DNA from: Xenopus tropicalis
Taxonomy: Eukaryota; Chordata; Amphibia; Anura; Pipidae
NCBI RefSeq assembly: GCF_000004195.4
Contig: NC_030681.2
Span: 90,589,681-90,653,680, forward strand
Length of the DNA stretch: 64,000 bases
Direction: 5' to 3'
In this document: positions 51,031 through 62,459 of the stretch, one piece after another
Numbering within the stretch: the first letter of the stretch is position 1
Layout: every line of letters begins with the position of its first letter
The notes under the pieces: model-generated
What the model was told of the DNA's origin: nothing
Seen by the model: only the letters and a program-made list of their open reading frames with translations
Databases searched by the model: none
Program-made: the position numbers and the translations under genes

Positions 51031-52424
51031 GTAACGCAAGCGCAATACAAGAGGTGATGAGTTTAAGAGGTGGTGGGGGGGCTGTGGTTAATATGCCTTG
51101 GATGAGTGTTCTGCTGTTTAAAGCTTGCAATAATTGCACTGGTACAATCATTATATACAAGGTTTTGTACAATCTTTGTGTCCAAGAAGCAATCATAATA
51201 GCCATAGTTTTTGCAAACAGACAGGTCTGAACATATCAGTGAATCTCACAATAACAACAGAACAGCTGTGGCAAAGGATAATGTTTCTGAATGATTCTTG
51301 ACTGGCATCTTTAAATGCATGGTCAGTCAGGCCAGCCTTTCCAACAAATGATCACATTTCCAGGATTGCCCTTACAGATTAATCTTTCTATACAGACAAC
51401 AATCTGTTGTACAACCGTTCATTGGTTATAAAACAAGAAGTTTGCATGTACTGGATGCCTTGCACCCTATGCACAACCCTATGCACTGATACAATCTTCT
51501 CAGACAAATATTATAAGGAAGCTTTGGAAATGGCCTAAAGTATTGCTGTGCTGTGTCCCGGCGGCCCAGTCCGACCCTGATAGTGTAGAAAAAAGAGAAA
51601 TGAAAATAAACCGTAGCTTGCTATAGCATACTGTAATACTGTATTTAATCTGGGTGTTTTTTTTTTTTTATAAAGTTCCTGTTATAAAAAAATGTGTTTT
51701 TGTGTAGTGCTAGCTATAGAGAAGTATTTATACAAATAGTACCATTTCATACCAATATGCACAAAGAGTGAGTCACATCAAAACTGGATCAAAATATCTG
51801 ATAAACTTATAGATTACTTCTTACTTAATAGAGGTAAACACCTGCATAAAACCCCCAAGAAAAGATTGGCAGATTTAGTTGTTTTCCTGGAAGAAGAAAT
51901 ATGCACCAAGTGAAAAGTATGGAATTTAACTTCCTTTGATATTACAGAACCTGATCTACTGTCAAAATTCTGCAGAATCTGTAACATTCAGTAGGGCTGG
52001 ACTGCAGGCTCTGACTCACCCTCCTAATATAATAAACACAATTAATGTGCACTTACTGGTTCTTACTACTGGTGCAATGTTAGGTGTGTACAGACAAAGG
52101 CTACGCAGGATTTCTATTTCTGAAGTAGTTGAAATCGTGACATCACTAGCACCTATTGCCTTAAGCTGATGTCCATCACAATACAGACTGGGCTGTGTTT
52201 TTCACCCGAGAAGGTAGGTTTCTCTGGCTAATGTTGTTGGCAAGGACATGGATCAGGAGGTCTAGTTGCACTGCTGTTACTGTAACATGTGATCCTTGCC
52301 TGCTATCTCTTCTTCTGAGTGTATGAACTCCTGTAGCTCCAGGTGGTGCACGCTGTTGCCAAATCCCCCTTAAAAGGGAGTTCAGAAAACAAAATTCTAA
52401 TGCATGTGAACAGAAAAACATAAA

Positions 52425-52640
52425 TCTGCCCCTTAATTTTGGTGGTTTTTAAGTGTGAAATTAGAGCTCATCATAAAAAACTCACTTACTATTCATTCAT
52501 TTTTAGAAGTGTATTTATAAAATGGTGAACTCAAACTTTCACTCACTAATAAAAAAACTTTAAAAAATTCCATAGGAATGAATAGAAATAGTTTTTTTCT
52601 GTAATGAGCTTTTATTTCACACTTTGATAAATCTGCCCCT
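52425..52640. repeat. Inverted-repeat element with AATCTGCCCCTTAA ends
   Basis: AAATCTGCCCCTTAATTTTG with GTGTGAAATTAGAGCTCA on the left matches, inverted, TGAGCTTTTATTTCACAC and GATAAATCTGCCCCTA on the right. Inner TTCATTCATTTTTAG and GAATGAATAG also pair. Non-coding. Confidence 0.55.
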
Positions 52641-53076
52641 AAATATAATTTATCCTTGCCTGACAGGTTACTTAGTAATTCATTTTTTAGTGCAAGAAAT
52701 CAATTCTATACACTGATTTTACAACTGATTCACTGACAGGATCAATATTAGCAGGGCAATCAACTTATGCTAAATTTAAATGAGTGAGTTTTTATAGTTC
52801 AGCCAGTTTGTTAATTAGTGGCAGAATGGATTACATCAGCAGTCACCCTTGTACTCTGAAAATGTTCATCTTAATCTTTAGCCTTTATGGCTCCATTGTA
52901 ACTACAACAGATAGAAATGTCTGATGTGTATCATTCATACATACACTCAGCAATTAGTAAACGCACGCCTATCCAGGCCAGTGATTTGGTATGGCGAATG
53001 CAGAAGCTAAACATGCAACACCTTGACAGGGCTTCATAATGTAAAATATACAGCATATCCCTCTGTTTGCAATATG

Positions 53077-53274
53077 GTGAAGACACACAGAGCTACTAGT
53101 AGCTGCTACTTCATGGCTACAGAAATAGAAAATGCTGATATATATTTACTGATAATTGTCTTTATATCTGTTTTTTAAAGAGGCAATTCTCAGTATTGTC
53201 TATGGCAGAGTATTTTCTGGCTTTTAGTAGCCGTGACAAGCAGCTGCTACTAAGTAGCTCTGTGTCTCTTCACC
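53077..53274. mobile_element. Fold-back element with GTGAAGACACACAGAGCTAC ends
   Basis: The left arm GTGAAGACACACAGAGCTAC plus TAGTAGCTGCTACTTC pairs with the right arm (CAGCTGCTACTAAGTAGCTC, then TGTGTCTCTTCAC). AAGAGGCAATTCTCAGTATTG lies inside. A half copy, with GTAGCTGCTACTAGTAGCTC, is at about 58600-58715. Confidence 0.65.
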
Positions 53275-53862
53275 CTTACTCCTGTCATTACCACACTGAG
53301 CAATTCATAAAAAAACTTCTTTAAGGAAGTCCAGTGTATTTAATGAGCAGCAATAGCTGGCATAGATAGAGATAGTAGGGATAAAGTAAAGTGACTACTC
53401 CAGCAATATGAAGAAGGGATGATGTGTCAGTCTTATAACATACACAAATCTAAGTTATTTGAACACAGTAGGTACACTTGTACCAAAGTTCACAAGGAAG
53501 AGCAAAGCTGTGAACAGTGATCCTTGATACAAGAATAATACTAAACTGTAATAGACCATAAAATAAAAAAGGATTGCATAATTCCAAGTATGTCTGTGAC
53601 AGCTGTATCCTTTGAAAAAGCCTCAGCCAAGCCGGCAGTATGGCATCTCTGTTGGAGCACATATCCACAGGTGAATAGCCTGAATTCATAGGTGTGGCTG
53701 CCAGGAAGCATTATTACCCTTTTCAACTCTCGCCTCTCTATTGCTACAGAACGATAAATCTAATGCACTTTGTTTGCGAGCACAGAAAGAGATAAAGTTA
53801 AACACCCATTGGACCTGATCTTAAGTATAAATGCAAAGCATGAAGCAAAGGGATCTTTTTGG

Positions 53863-54235
53863 ATGCAGACTAAGCTATACCCCCTCACTGGACCCTCTGG
53901 ACCCTATCTGAAAACAAGATATTGTTTCCAACAAGGCACAAACTTGCAAACATGTTCCCTAGAACACATTAAAAGTAAGGGCACTTGCAAATCCCAAAGA
54001 GATACATTTAGCCAAAGAGTAATAGTTTAGTTATGAGTGCAGATTAAGATATACCCATTTACTGGACTCTCTGTAACCTATCTGAAAACAAGGCATCATT
54101 TCCAACAAGGCCCAAACTTGTATATACTTTATACCAGCACTTGTGTACATAGACACGAATTATGTTCCCTAGAACAGGCACTTGCAAATCCTAAAGAGAT
54201 ACATAATACCAAATACTAATACTTTACTGATGAGT
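53863..54235 (+). repeat. Imperfect tandem duplication, about 174-bp unit
   Basis: Copy 1 starts ATGCAGACTAAGCTATACCC (53863) and copy 2 GTGCAGATTAAGATATACCC (54037), both running through CCTATCTGAAAACAAG, TTTCCAACAAGGC, ATGTTCCCTAGAACA and GCACTTGCAAATCC. A third start, GAGTGCAGCCATA, lies near 54234 but is not continued. They are diverged by roughly a sixth by eye. Confidence 0.8.
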
Positions 54236-54559
54236 GCAGCCATACAGTTAAGGGTTAACCTGGAGCTGGGTGTAGTAGACATGCATAAAATAAAGCCATA
54301 GTAGGTGTTAAACTACACTTCCCAGATTTTATCAAATATGGCAAAGGATCTGCGAGTTGTAGTTCAATCTGAGAGACAACTTTATGAAGCAGACAACATC
54401 AGGCACATTTCCCCTCAGATCTATGTAGTTAAAGGCAAGATCTCTAGGGAAGGCTTTGCTAGTGGGGAATTCAGGAAGTTCCATATTGGATCTCTGAGAG
54501 GCAGAGGAAACATCCTGGAAGAGAGAGAGGTCCATGAGGATAGGGAGGGGGTGGGAAAT

Positions 54560-55080
54560 CGGGCTGAGTAGAGAAAACTGGCCAAAGTAGCAGCGCACAC
54601 ACTGACAGCTCCAGCGCACAGAGCTAGATACCAGGGAGAGTTATGGAAGAGCAGATCCCTGCGGGGGGCGGGGGTAGGGGGATGTAAGAGGATGCAGTGC
54701 AAAGATCAGCACTATTTATCCCCGGCCTTTACAGCACCGGGACTCTCTATTTACTCACCCCGACCTTCGCTTGCAGCCCCAAACGCACTCCGGCCAGCAA
54801 CGATAGGATGAGCGGCCGACAAGGTCCAGAGCACCGGACTCGCTCTGTCTCTCACCCAAAACTCCTTCTCAGCCGGCCAGCTAAAGCTCCCCTCAACTCA
54901 CCGCCCAGTGCTGGAGCCCAGCCGCTGCTAACGTCACCGGGCGGGGCCAATCCCACAATGTGACCAGGAAGGGAAGGCGGGGCCCGGATCTCAGCACCTG
55001 GACAGGGACAGGGAGGGGACAGTGGCCTCACCCAGTACCAGTTCTACTCGCTGTCCTACTGGTGGCACGGGGGATGGGTA
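54560..55080 (-). promoter_or_regulatory. CpG-rich region, probable MYO6 promoter
   Basis: This is the GC- and CpG-richest non-repetitive stretch of the window. It holds GGGCGGGGC (GC box) at 54939-54947, CCAAT at 54947-54951 (ATTGG on the minus strand), a CRE-like TAACGTCA at 54929-54936, a second GC box near 54975-54981 and an ETS-like CAGGAAG near 54963. It lies upstream of MYO6 exon 2 in the right orientation, and no other gene start competes for it. The assignment to MYO6 is inference; the region could also fire divergently. Confidence 0.55.
54759..54925 (-). other. MYO6: Candidate non-coding first exon of MYO6
   Basis: Exon 2 opens with an acceptor, so a leader exon is required. On the minus strand just downstream of the CCAAT/GC boxes there is a consensus donor, GTCGGG|GTGAGTAAAT, ending an exon at 54759. 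Two further usable donors lie within the same region (GTTTTGG|GTGAGA near 54855 and GGGCG|GTGAGTTG near 54900). The 5' boundary near 54925 is a guess from the promoter boxes. Confidence 0.35.
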
Positions 55081-55549
55081 CCTGCTGGGGCTCCCAGATG
55101 GCTCAGCCACATGACCTTTTCCCCCTCTGTGTGGGAAACACCTGTCTGCTAATGTTCTCAGGGGATTTAGCTGCAGGGTAGGGAAATAGCTCCGGTGCGT
55201 GGGGCTTCAGTCTGGAGTGGACTGTAAATGATATGGTACGGCTGAGTAAGGCTTTTGGGGGGCTTTCATGTGCCAATTGGAGGGTGAGTTGGCTAAGTTG
55301 GAATGTAGTATGGTTGCAGTGGGCACCAGCTGTAGAAGAGTAAGGTGTTACTGTACCGGGCACTGACAGGCTATTCTAGCAGATATGGTTGCACCGCCCA
55401 TAGTTATTGCTCTATCATGGAAAGGGCAAGTGCTGCTACATTAGCCATATCTCTGTCTCATCTACGTTTTCTTTGGCTGTGACCCCTTGCCCTGGCTTAG
55501 TCTTTACTGCTATCTTCTCTTCCAGACTAGCGGGTGAGCATTTTGCATG

Positions 55550-58252
55550 CATCTACCCACAGCCATTCTACCCACTGCCATTCTACCCACTGCCTTTCTA
55601 CCCACAGCCATTCTACCCACTGCCATTCCACCCACTGCCATTCTACCCACAGCCATTCTACCCACTGCCATTCTACCCACTGCCATTCTACCCACTGCCA
55701 TTCTACCCACAGCCATTCTACCCACAGCCATTCTACCCACAGCCATTCCACCCACTGCCATTCTACCCACAGCCATTCTACCCACAGCCATTCTACCCAC
55801 AGCCATTCTACCAACAGCCATTCTACCCACAGCCATTCCACCCACTGCCATTCTACCCACAGCCATTCTACCAACAGCCATTCTACCCACAGCCATTCCA
55901 CCCACTGCCATTCCACCCACAGCCATTCTACCCACTGCCATTCTACCCACAGCCATTCTACCCACAGCCATTCCACCCACTGCCATTCTACCCACTGCCA
56001 TTCTACCCACAGCCATTCTACCCACAGCCATTCCACCCACTGCCATTCCACCCACAGCCATTCCACCCACTGCCATTCTACCCACAGCCATTCCACCCAC
56101 TGCCATTCCACCCACAGCCATTCTACCCACAGCCATTCCACCCACAGCCATTCTACCCACAGCCATTCTACCCACAGCCATTCCACCCACTGCCATTCTA
56201 CCCACAGCCATTCCACCCACTGCCATTCTACCCACAGCCATTCCACCCACTGCCATTCTACCCACAGCCATTCCACCCACTGCCATTCCACCCACTGCCA
56301 TTCTACCCACAGCCATTCTACCCACTGCCATTCTACCCACAGCCATTCTACCCACAGCCATTCCACCCACTGCCATTCTACCCACAGCCATTCCACCCAC
56401 TGCCATTCCACCCACTGCCATTCTACCCACAGCCATTCTACCCACTGCCATTCTACCCACAGCCATTCTACCCACAGCCATTCCACCCACTGCCATTCTA
56501 CCCACAGCCATTCCACCCACTGCCATTCTACCCACAGCCATTCCACCCACTGCCATTCTACCCACAGCCATTCCACCCACTGCCATTCTACCCACAGCCA
56601 TTCCACCCACTGCCATTCTACCCACAGCCATTCCACCCACTGCCATTCCACCCACTGCCATTCTACCCACAGCCATTCTACCCACTGCCATTCCACCCAC
56701 TGCCATTCTACCCACAGCCATTCTACACACTGCCATTCTACAGACAGCCATTCCACCCACTGCCATTCCACCCAGTGACATTCCACCCACTGCCATTCTA
56801 CCCACAGCCATTTCTACCCACAGCCATTCTACCCACTGCCATTCTACCCACTGCCATTCCACCCACTGCCATTCCACCCACAGCCATTCCACCCACAGCC
56901 ATTCCACCCACTGCCATTCTACCCACAGCCATTCCACCCACTGCCATTCTACCCACAGCCATTCCACCCACTGCCATTCTACCCACAGCCATTCCACCCA
57001 CTGCCATTCTACCCACAGCCATTCCACCCACTGCCATTCTACCCTCAGCCATTCCACCCACTGCCATTCTACCCACAGCCATTCCACCCACTGCCATTCC
57101 ACCCACTGCCATTCTACCCACAGCCATTCTACCCACTGCCATTCCACCCTCTGCCATTCCACCCACTGCCATTCTACCCACAGCCATTCTACCCACTGCC
57201 ATTCTACAGACAGCCATTCCACCCACTGCCATTCCACCCACTGCCATTCCACCCACTGCCATTCTACCCACAGCCATTCCACCCACAGCCATTCTACCCA
57301 CTGCCATTCTACCCACTGCCATTCTACCCACAGTCATTCTACCCACAGCCATTCCACCCACTGCCATTCCACCCACTGCCATTCTGCCCACAGCCATTAT
57401 ACCCACTGCCATTCTACAGTCAGCCATTCACCCACTGCCATTCCACCCACTGCCTTTCCACCCAGTGACATTCCACCCACTGCCATTCTACCCACAGCCA
57501 TTCTACCCACTGCCATTCTACCCACTGCCATTCTACCCACAGCCATTCTACCAACAGCCATTCCACCCACTGCCATTCCACCCACAGCCATTCCACCCAC
57601 TGCCATTCTGCCCACAGCCATTATACCCACAGCCATACTACCCACTGCCATTCTACCCACAGCCATTCTACCCACAGCCATTCCACCCACTGCCATTGCA
57701 CCCACAGCCATTCCACCCAGTGACATTCCACCCACTGCCATTCTGCCCACAGCCATTATACCCACAGCCATTCTACCCACAGCCATTCCACCCACTGCCA
57801 TTCCACCCACAGCCATTCTACCCACAGCCATTCTATCCACTGCCATTTTACCCACAGCCATTCTACCCAAAAACATTTTACCCACTGCCATTCTACCCAC
57901 AGCCATTCTACCAACAGCCATACTACCCACAAACATTTTACCCACTACCATTCTACCCACAGCCATACTACCCACTACCATTGTACCCACAAACATTTTA
58001 CCCACTGCCATTCTACCCACAAACATTTTACCCACTGCCATTCTACCCACAAACATTTTACCCACTGCCATTCAGCCCACAGCCATTCCACCCAGTGCCA
58101 TTCTACCCACAGCCATACTACCTACAGCCATTCCACCCACTGCCATTCTACCCACATACATTTTACCCACTGCCATTCTACCCACAGACATTTTACCCAC
58201 AGACATTTTACCCACTGCCATTCTACCCACAGACATTTTACCCACTGCCATT
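55550..58252 (+). repeat. 15-bp minisatellite, about 180 units
   Basis: The unit is CCATTCTACCCACAG with two commonly variable bases: T or C at position 7 and A or T at position 14. The register is perfect in 15s over most of 2.7 kb. One extra T at about 56812 and one missing base at about 57429 shift and then restore it. A 120-bp block of eight units is repeated exactly at 56281-56400 and 56401-56520, and marker variants such as CCCAGTGACATTCC recur (56772, 57466, 57718). Units at the 3' end (57860-58250) are more diverged (ACAAACATTTTACC). The absence of stops in the unit leaves several frames open on both strands, the longest 55407-58328 with PFYPQ/PFYPL/PFHPQ/PFHPL pentapeptides. Confidence 0.95.
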
Positions 58253-60700
58253 CCAGTGCTGTTCTACACACAGCCTTTTTACCCCTCAGTCATTCTTCCT
58301 ACAGCCATTGCATGACCCCAAAACATAACACTATAAGAGGCCTCAGGAAGATGTCCTTGCTTGCAAGCCCCAATCTTACCTGATTGCTACACATAGTGCA
58401 GAGATAGCAAAACTTCTCAGGTCCCTTGGATCTTGTCTAAAAGGGTGGGCACAATAAAGAATGGATATGTTTGCACTGGGGCCCATAGAACTCCAATTAC
58501 GCTATTAACACCATTGACTGTTCACATAAGGCAATTTTTCTATTATTGTTGCCATGTTATATTTATATACAGCATCCCCTTTACAAAAACATATTAAGCG
58601 CAATACTGAAAATTGCCTCTGCTAAAACACATGAAGAGACAGTTATCAGTAAATGATCAGCATTGTCTATTTTAGTAGCCACGACAAGTAGCTGCTACTA
58701 GTAGCTCAATGTGCTATTGAGTGCCCTATAGGAGGAAGAAGCTCAGGAACCATGAAAAACTCAATATATCTGTCTTTCAGGTATGGTATAAATTTTGTAT
58801 ATATTAATTGTACACCAAATAAACGCCATCATGTGTGATACTGCCTATTGTTTGTATTAATGAAGAAACATCCATACAGATACTTTTTTATGTTGCCATC
58901 TCATATATAGTATGAACTGCTACATATCATAGCCTAGATCCAAAAAAATTGGAGTGTCAACCATTCTGTTCAAAGAATATCTAAGACAGAAAAGTAATGT
59001 TCCCAAATCTCACCCTATTTTAAGCTTTTTGTGGCAGGACCAATACCATTCAGCACATTAAGATAACTAAGAAAAAATGCCATTCCATGAATATTCCAGT
59101 AAATTGCAATGCCAAGATGCAGCATGTACTAAGTTTTGAATGATAAATGCTGCGTAGCACTTAGTTATCCTTTTGGTGTTTGCAGTACAGTTGCTTTTAC
59201 TTATTAAGAAGTAGAACATTAGTGATGCTAGTAAATAGCTAATCTATTTGTGTCAATTATCAGCTAGGAACACAGGCCACAATTATTTGTTCAGCAACAT
59301 AGAAATATGGAGACTTTTTAAACATGACATTTGCAAAGATGGAAGGGGTTACCATCAGCTTGTTCATCTGCAATAACTTTTAAATAAGCAAAGGGGCATA
59401 TTTTGCAAATGGTGTCAAAGGAGAACTACACAGATCTATCCACTTGAAAGTGATTTTCAAAGTTTTTCTCTGAAAAACTTCCTGTTCACCCTTTGATAAA
59501 TATGTCCTACAAAGTATCTGAATGGTTAAGTTGCTGGTTTTTGGCCCAAGTATTCTGATTTTTCATTGAACAATCCCAATTCACAGAGCACTAAAAGCAT
59601 TTATGTGTTAATGGGGAACTCAGGCATCCACATAACACACATAATCCCCTAATATACACTGTAATCTATTCCTTCAAGAAGTTTGACTAAATACCATTTT
59701 TATATACTGAAATCCAGCTGCAAAATAGTTCTTATCTTTCTGCATCATTTGAAATCCTGGCAGGGGAGGAGGGACTAAAACACAGATGTTATAAATTGTA
59801 ACAACTTCTCCAAAGCTTAAAGACAGCATGCAGGAACTGCATAAACCACAATGCATTGCACTGTGATGTTTCTTTTCTTATTGACATCACGTGCAGGGAA
59901 TTGTGGGATTTGGCAGATGCAGGCTGAGGACAGTCGACTACTGTTACTTTTTTTTTTGAGTCTCAGATTAGCAGGAAAACAGGGGGCAAGGCTTAGGTTA
60001 AATGATCCAAACCATATTATTACATCATGAAATTCGGCATATTTTTTGTTGATTTAAATTGCAAAATAGTTTGAAAATATGTTTACTTTTCAAAAAGCTT
60101 ACGTTTTTGGGTGGAGTTCTCCTCTAATTTAAAACACTACATTAATTTTTTGCATTAAAACCATTGTTACATCCAAAAATCGTAGACTTGATCTCACACC
60201 ATGAGCAGATTCCAGCACTCACACACATACAGATGCCAGTGAAACTTCATTATAGGAATCCATCACAGAACTTTTGCTTGTAAGTATAAATGAGTCTCTC
60301 GAATAAAATGTAATTTATCCAGCCATGAGCCTTGTAAAGGCTCTTGCTTTGAACAATCCCTGTCCCACAGCAAGACGGGAAAAAAGAAGAGGCAGTTACA
60401 TACTAATATATGTATTCCCCATGCCAGACAAAGGCAGGGCTATATGTTTTCAGGAGTAAAGAAAATCATGTTTTCTGTGTGAGTGTGTGTTTCGGCATTA
60501 GGTGATAATATTTATATTTAAATAACAGACAAACAATGAAGAGGAATCCTCCCTCTTCACAACACTCAAAATTAAACAATGAGGTAAAAAAGGAAAAGCA
60601 AAAGTTAAACAAACCAAGCGACAGATGGGATTGTTTATAGAGCTAATTGTGGGGAACTCTCTGGTGTTACTGTGATAAAACAATTCTTTGGGTAAGGGCA
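58253..60700. other. Upstream intergenic interval without recognised gene
   Basis: I see a half copy of the GTAGCTGCTACT fold-back element (58600-58715) and, at about 59660-60130 on the minus strand, a T2-like repeat. The latter starts AGAGGAGAACTCCACCCAAA and includes CAATTCCCTGCACGTGATGT. The remainder is AT-rich with no gene. In mammals the gene upstream of MYO6 is SENP6, and no exon of it is visible here. Confidence 0.5.
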
Positions 60701-60704
60701 CACT

Positions 60705-61190
60705 AAGGGGCTGATTTACTTACCCACGAACGGGTCGAATGGAGTCCGATTGCGTTTTTTTCGTAATGATCGGTACTTTGCGATTTTTTCGTATGTTTTG
60801 CGATTTTTTCGGATCCAATACGATTTTTGCGTAAAAACGCGAGTTTTCCTATCCATTACGAAAGTTGCGTAAAAAGTTGCGCATTTTGCGTAGCGTTAAA
60901 ACTTACGCGAAAAGTTGCGCATTTTTCGTAGCGTTAAGTTTTAACGCTACGAAAAATGCGCAACTTTTCGCGTAAGTTTTAACGCTACGAAAAATGCGCA
61001 ACTTTTTACGCAACTTTCGTAATGGATACGAAAAACTCGCGTTTTTACGCAAAAATCGTATTGGTAACGAAAAATTCGTACAGAATCCGAAAAAATCGCA
61101 AAACATACGAAAAAGTCGCAAAATGTTCGTTTTCAAGTCGGAACTTTTCCAATTCGGGTCGGATTCGTGGGTTAGTAAATCAGCCCCTTA
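60705..61190. mobile_element. Fold-back element with AGGGGCTGATTTACT ends, copy 2
   Basis: It begins AAGGGGCTGATTTACTTACC and ends, inverted, TAAGGGGCTGATTTACTAAC. The two halves are near-complete inverses centred at about 60940, with long arms built from GCGATTTTTTCG, TTGCGTAAAAA and GCGTAGCGTTAA motifs. It abuts copy 3 directly. Confidence 0.75.
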
Positions 61191-61575
61191 GGGGCTGATT
61201 TACTAATCCACGAATCCGAATCCCGAATGGGAAAAAATTGGATTGGAATTTTGCGACTTTTTCGTATTTTTTGTGATTTTTTCGTCACCGCTGCGACTTT
61301 TTCCTAGCTGTTATGACTTGCGTGAATTGTTGCGACTTTTTCATAGCCATTATGACTTTCGTGAATTGTCGCGACTTTTTCATAGCCATTATGACTTTCG
61401 TGAATTGTCGCGACTTTTTCATAGCTATTACGACTTTCGCGAATTGTCGTAATTTTTTCGTATTGAGCTCGAAAAATTTGTGACAATTTGCGAAAAAGTC
61501 GCAAAATACCGATCATTACGAAAAAAAACGCATTCGGGCGCTTTTCGGACGTTCGTGGATTAGTAAATGTGCCCC
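61189..61575. mobile_element. Fold-back element with AGGGGCTGATTTACT ends, copy 3
   Basis: It begins TAGGGGCTGATTTACTAATC and ends, inverted, ATGGGGCACATTTACTAATC. Inside, a 55-bp unit (CATAGCCATTATGACTTTCG, then TGAATTGTCGCGACTTTTT) is tandemly repeated three to four times (61305-61450). Its left end shares the TTA of the previous element's right end. Confidence 0.75.
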
Positions 61576-61695
61576 ATAGTTTTCACATTAGGTTTTTAAA
61601 AATGCAGATTCAAGCATAAACACACATAAAATGCAGCCCTGTAGGCAATGATGTAATACGCAGCATTGTAATGCCATGGGGTGCTTACAAGCAGA

Positions 61696-62450
61696 TAGGG
61701 ATGTAGCGAACCTCAAAAAAAAAGTTCGCGAACCTGTTCGCGAACTTCCGCCGAAAATTGCGAATATTCGCGAACTTTGCGAACCCCATAGACTTCAATG
61801 GGAAGGCGAACTTTAAAAAATAGAAAAGCCATTTCTGCCCAGAAAACTGATTTTAAAGTTGTTTAAAGGGTGCCACAACCTGGACAGTGGCATGCAGGAG
61901 GGGGATCAAGGGCAAAAACCTCTGAAAAATTGACACACGCCGTTTTTCGAAATGATCGGTAATTTTGCGACTTTTTCGTATTTTCCGGCGCTTTCGTAAA
62001 GTTATCGTAAGTTTTGCGACTTTTTCGGAGCTTTCGTAACGTTATCGTATGTTTTGCGACTTTTTCGGAGCTTTTGTAACGTTATCGTATGTTTTGCGAC
62101 TTTTTCGGAGCTTTCGTAACGTTATCGTAAGTTTTGCGACTTTTTCGGATCATTCGTACCGTTATCGTAAGTTTTGCGACTTTTTCGGATCATTCGTAAC
62201 GTTATCGTAAGTTTTGCGACTTTTTCGGAGCTTTCGTAACGTTATCGTAAGTTTTGCGACTTTTTCGTACCGTTATCGTAAGTTTTGCGATTTTTTCGGA
62301 GCATTCGTACCGTTATCGTAAGTTTTGCGATTTTTTCGGTGCCGGCGAACCCAAATTGCGAACATCACGAAAAGTTCGCGAATTTGCGGACTTGCGAACA
62401 CCCGATGTTCGCGCGAATTAGTTTGCCGGCGAACAGTTCGCTACATCTCT
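61696..62450. mobile_element. 755-bp non-autonomous element with GATGTAGCGAAC ends
   Basis: Ends read TAGGGATGTAGCGAAC and, inverted, AGAGATGTAGCGAAC. ACAAGCAGA is duplicated at 61687-61695 and 62451-62459, a target duplication of 8-9 bp that would suit a hAT-like element. Subterminal parts are runs of GTTCGCGAAC-type palindromes. The centre is a 40-bp satellite listed separately. Confidence 0.75.
61961..62340 (+). repeat. 40-bp tandem satellite inside the GATGTAGCGAAC element
   Basis: The unit GTTTTGCGACTTTTTCGGAG plus CTTTCGTAACGTTATCGTAA starts at 62011, 62051, 62091, 62131, 62171 and 62211 with exact 40-bp spacing. Shortened or diverged units lie at 62251, 62282 and 62321. It shares the GCGACTTTTTCG motif with the neighbouring fold-back elements. 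Confidence 0.9.
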
Positions 62451-62459
62451 ACAAGCAGA

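Larger units (their letters stand above)
25223..54758 (-). other. MYO6 intron 1 (inferred extent)
   Basis: About 29.5 kb between the inferred leader exon and exon 2. Apart from the transposable elements and repeats listed separately I see no coding exon in it. Intervals such as 28.5-34.1, 37.9-39.8, 43.5-46.0, 47.8-50.5 and 51.1-53.0 kb look like ordinary AT-rich intron sequence with short homopolymers and unassigned old repeat fragments. Confidence 0.4.

Noticed and set aside
54697..55181. Plus-strand frames in the CpG-rich region as a divergent gene
   Set aside because: Frames of 73-88 codons in GC-rich promoter DNA are expected by chance. No recognisable protein and no splice structure could be supported.
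55550..58252. CRISPR-like or satellite centromere array
   Set aside because: 15-bp contiguous units without spacers; too short and isolated for centromeric satellite.
55407..58328. Very long open frames on both strands (up to 973 codons) as a novel repetitive protein gene
   Set aside because: They arise from a 15-bp unit without stops. Several frames and both strands are open at once, variation is purely amino-acid changing, and indels are tolerated. I annotate a minisatellite instead.
61961..62340. CRISPR-like array
   Set aside because: The 40-bp units are contiguous with no unique spacers, no cas genes exist, and the DNA is vertebrate.
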